In this document: piece after piece, positions 63,079-64,000 of the stretch
Layout of the letters: each line of letters begins with the position of its first letter
Position numbering within the stretch: position 1 is the stretch's first letter
The notes under the pieces: model-generated
Databases searched by the model: none
Seen by the model: only the letters and a program-made list of their open reading frames with translations
Told to the model about the DNA's origin: nothing
Program-made: the position numbers and the translations under genes
Source: Burkholderiales bacterium
Lineage (GTDB): Bacteria > Pseudomonadota > Gammaproteobacteria > Burkholderiales > Burkholderiaceae_C
Length of the DNA: 64,000 nucleotides
Assembly (NCBI GenBank): GCA_947453625.1
Contig: CANGHK010000012.1
Span: 36,526 to 100,525 of the forward strand
Reading direction: 5' to 3'

Positions 63079-64000
63079 TCAGTTCTCGAGCGCCTTCCAC
63101 ATCTGCACGTCGCGCTCGGCGGTCCAGATGCGCGGGTCGGGGTATTGCGTCACCTCGTCGTAGCAGCGCGTCACGTCGAAGGGCATGCAGTGCTGGAAGA
63201 TCACCCAGCTGCCGTACTTGGGCGTCAGCTTGGCCATCGTGTCCTTGTAGACCGCGTTCAGGTCGAGTCCGGCGGCCACGCCGGCCTTGACGCTGTCGTA
63301 GACATCGGCGATGAAGCCGCGCGTGCCGTTCAGGCCTGCGGCCACTGCTTCGGGCGTGGTCAGCGCCGCGCCGCGGCCCGGCACCAGTTGGGCGGGTTGC
63401 AGCGCGGCGATGGCGTCCAGCGTGGCCGGCCAGTCCTTGAAGTAGGCGTCGCCGGCGTAGGGCGTGGCGTCGAACTCGACCAGGTCGCCCGAGAACAGGA
63501 TCTTCTGCGCCGGCAGCCAGGCCACGGTGTCGCCCTTGGTGTGACCGCGGCCGAGCTGCAGCAGCTGCACCTCCAGCGAGCCCAGCCACAGCGTCATCTT
63601 GCCGCTGAAGGTCAGCGTCGGCCAGGTCAGGCCGGGCGGCACACTCTCGACGTTCTGGAACAGGCGCGGAAAGCGGCCGATCTCGCTCGCCTTGTCCTGC
63701 TCGCCGCGCTCGACGATCAAGTCGCGCGTGTCCTGACTGGCGATGATGTGCTCGCAGCCCTCGGCCTTGTAGGCCGACGCGCCCAGCACCCGCACCGCGT
63801 GGTAATGCGTCATCAGCACGTACTTGATGGGCTTGTCGGTGACCTCGCGGATGCGCCGGATCACGTCCTGGGCCATCACCGGCGTGGCTTGCGTGTCGAG
63901 CACCAGCACCGCGTCGTCGCCGATGATGATGCCGGTGTTCGGGTCGCCCTCGGCGGTGTAGGCGTAGGCGTTGTCGGACAGCTTGGTGAAGCTGACTTGC
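63079..64000 (-). CDS. MBL-fold metallo-hydrolase with altered HxHxDH motif (5' end outside window)
   Basis: The frame stays open to the right edge; 306 residues are visible. The fold starts LSDNAYAYTAEGDPNTGIII and VLVLDTQATP. The usual HxHxDH metal motif is replaced by MTHYHAVRVLG: His-x-His is kept but Asp-His becomes Val-Arg. Later metal ligands look intact: LGRGHTKGDTVAW (His) and LFSGDLVE (Asp). Related annotated proteins are quinoprotein-relay or aromatic-operon hydrolases. A single-metal site or a changed reaction is possible. Sixty-five nucleotides from the VOC start, with a 7-bp hairpin (63047-63064) between. Confidence 0.85.
   Translation of the reverse strand, partial: QVSFTKLSDNAYAYTAEGDPNTGIIIGDDAVLVLDTQATPVMAQDVIRRIREVTDKPIKYVLMTHYHAVRVLGASAYKAEGCEHIIASQDTRDLIVERGEQDKASEIGRFPRLFQNVESVPPGLTWPTLTFSGKMTLWLGSLEVQLLQLGRGHTKGDTVAWLPAQKILFSGDLVEFDATPYAGDAYFKDWPATLDAIAALQPAQLVPGRGAALTTPEAVAAGLNGTRGFIADVYDSVKAGVAAGLDLNAVYKDTMAKLTPKYGSWVIFQHCMPFDVTRCYDEVTQYPDPRIWTAERDVQMWKALEN

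Overview
The window is high-GC DNA with almost no spacer between genes, ATGA-type stop/start overlaps and strong G/C third-position bias. Enzyme families (RibA, proteobacterial GshA, FadF-like Fe-S protein, BMP- and Liv-type ABC importers, AtzF, BiuH) and gene style point to a metabolically versatile betaproteobacterium of the Burkholderiales, probably near Comamonadaceae/Sphaerotilaceae. This placement is inference. It looks chromosomal: no rRNA, tRNA, CRISPR array, replication origin or intact transposase was seen.

Layout. (1) 1-14 kb: 3' part of a membrane Fe-S oxidoreductase, ribA, a DTW-domain tRNA modifier, a DEAD-box helicase, three acyl-CoA synthetases, an SDR, a ferredoxin-reductase-like flavoprotein, a small secreted Ala/Lys-rich protein with a clear terminator, and an aldo/keto reductase. 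(2) 14-21 kb: DUF535 protein, two exporters, a YncE-like lipoprotein, and a two-gene unit pairing a small lipoprotein with an M15-like peptidase, beside about 0.7 kb of degenerate sequence. (3) 21-31 kb: a VOC protein, a near-perfect LexA box in front of a 27-codon ORF, D-aminoacylase, a feruloyl-CoA-synthetase-like ligase, a periplasmic binding protein, a TetR/SDR divergent pair, an acyl-CoA dehydrogenase, and an alcohol dehydrogenase remnant lacking its Rossmann domain. (4) 31-53 kb: gshA, then a block dominated by C-N bond hydrolases: a nitrilase-family enzyme with an M20 peptidase, an AtzE/AtzG-like amidase pair with a five-gene Liv-type ABC importer, a second amidase, and a ten-kilobase operon (BMP-type ABC importer, formamidase-like enzyme, biuret hydrolase, second cysteine hydrolase, allophanate hydrolase, GntR regulator). 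(5) 53-64 kb: a DUF2239 gene with a strong promoter overlapped by direct repeats, a P450/FNT channel/flavin monooxygenase cluster, a ChaN-like lipoprotein, and an aromatic-degradation operon (MBL protein, VOC, MhpA-like hydroxylase, DUF2783, fumarylacetoacetase) running off the right edge.

Main theme: the centre reads as a scavenging island for amide/ureide nitrogen. The 43.2-53.2 kb operon supplies import and a route biuret -> allophanate -> ammonia + CO2, with two further hydrolases whose substrates may feed into it. Most unusual non-coding signals: the LexA-controlled micro-ORF (21.6 kb), two long palindromes of the same architecture sitting on stop codons inside operons (28.7 and 44.4 kb), 13-bp triple repeats before the nitrilase gene (32.6 kb), and the repeat-covered promoter of the DUF2239 gene (53.9 kb).
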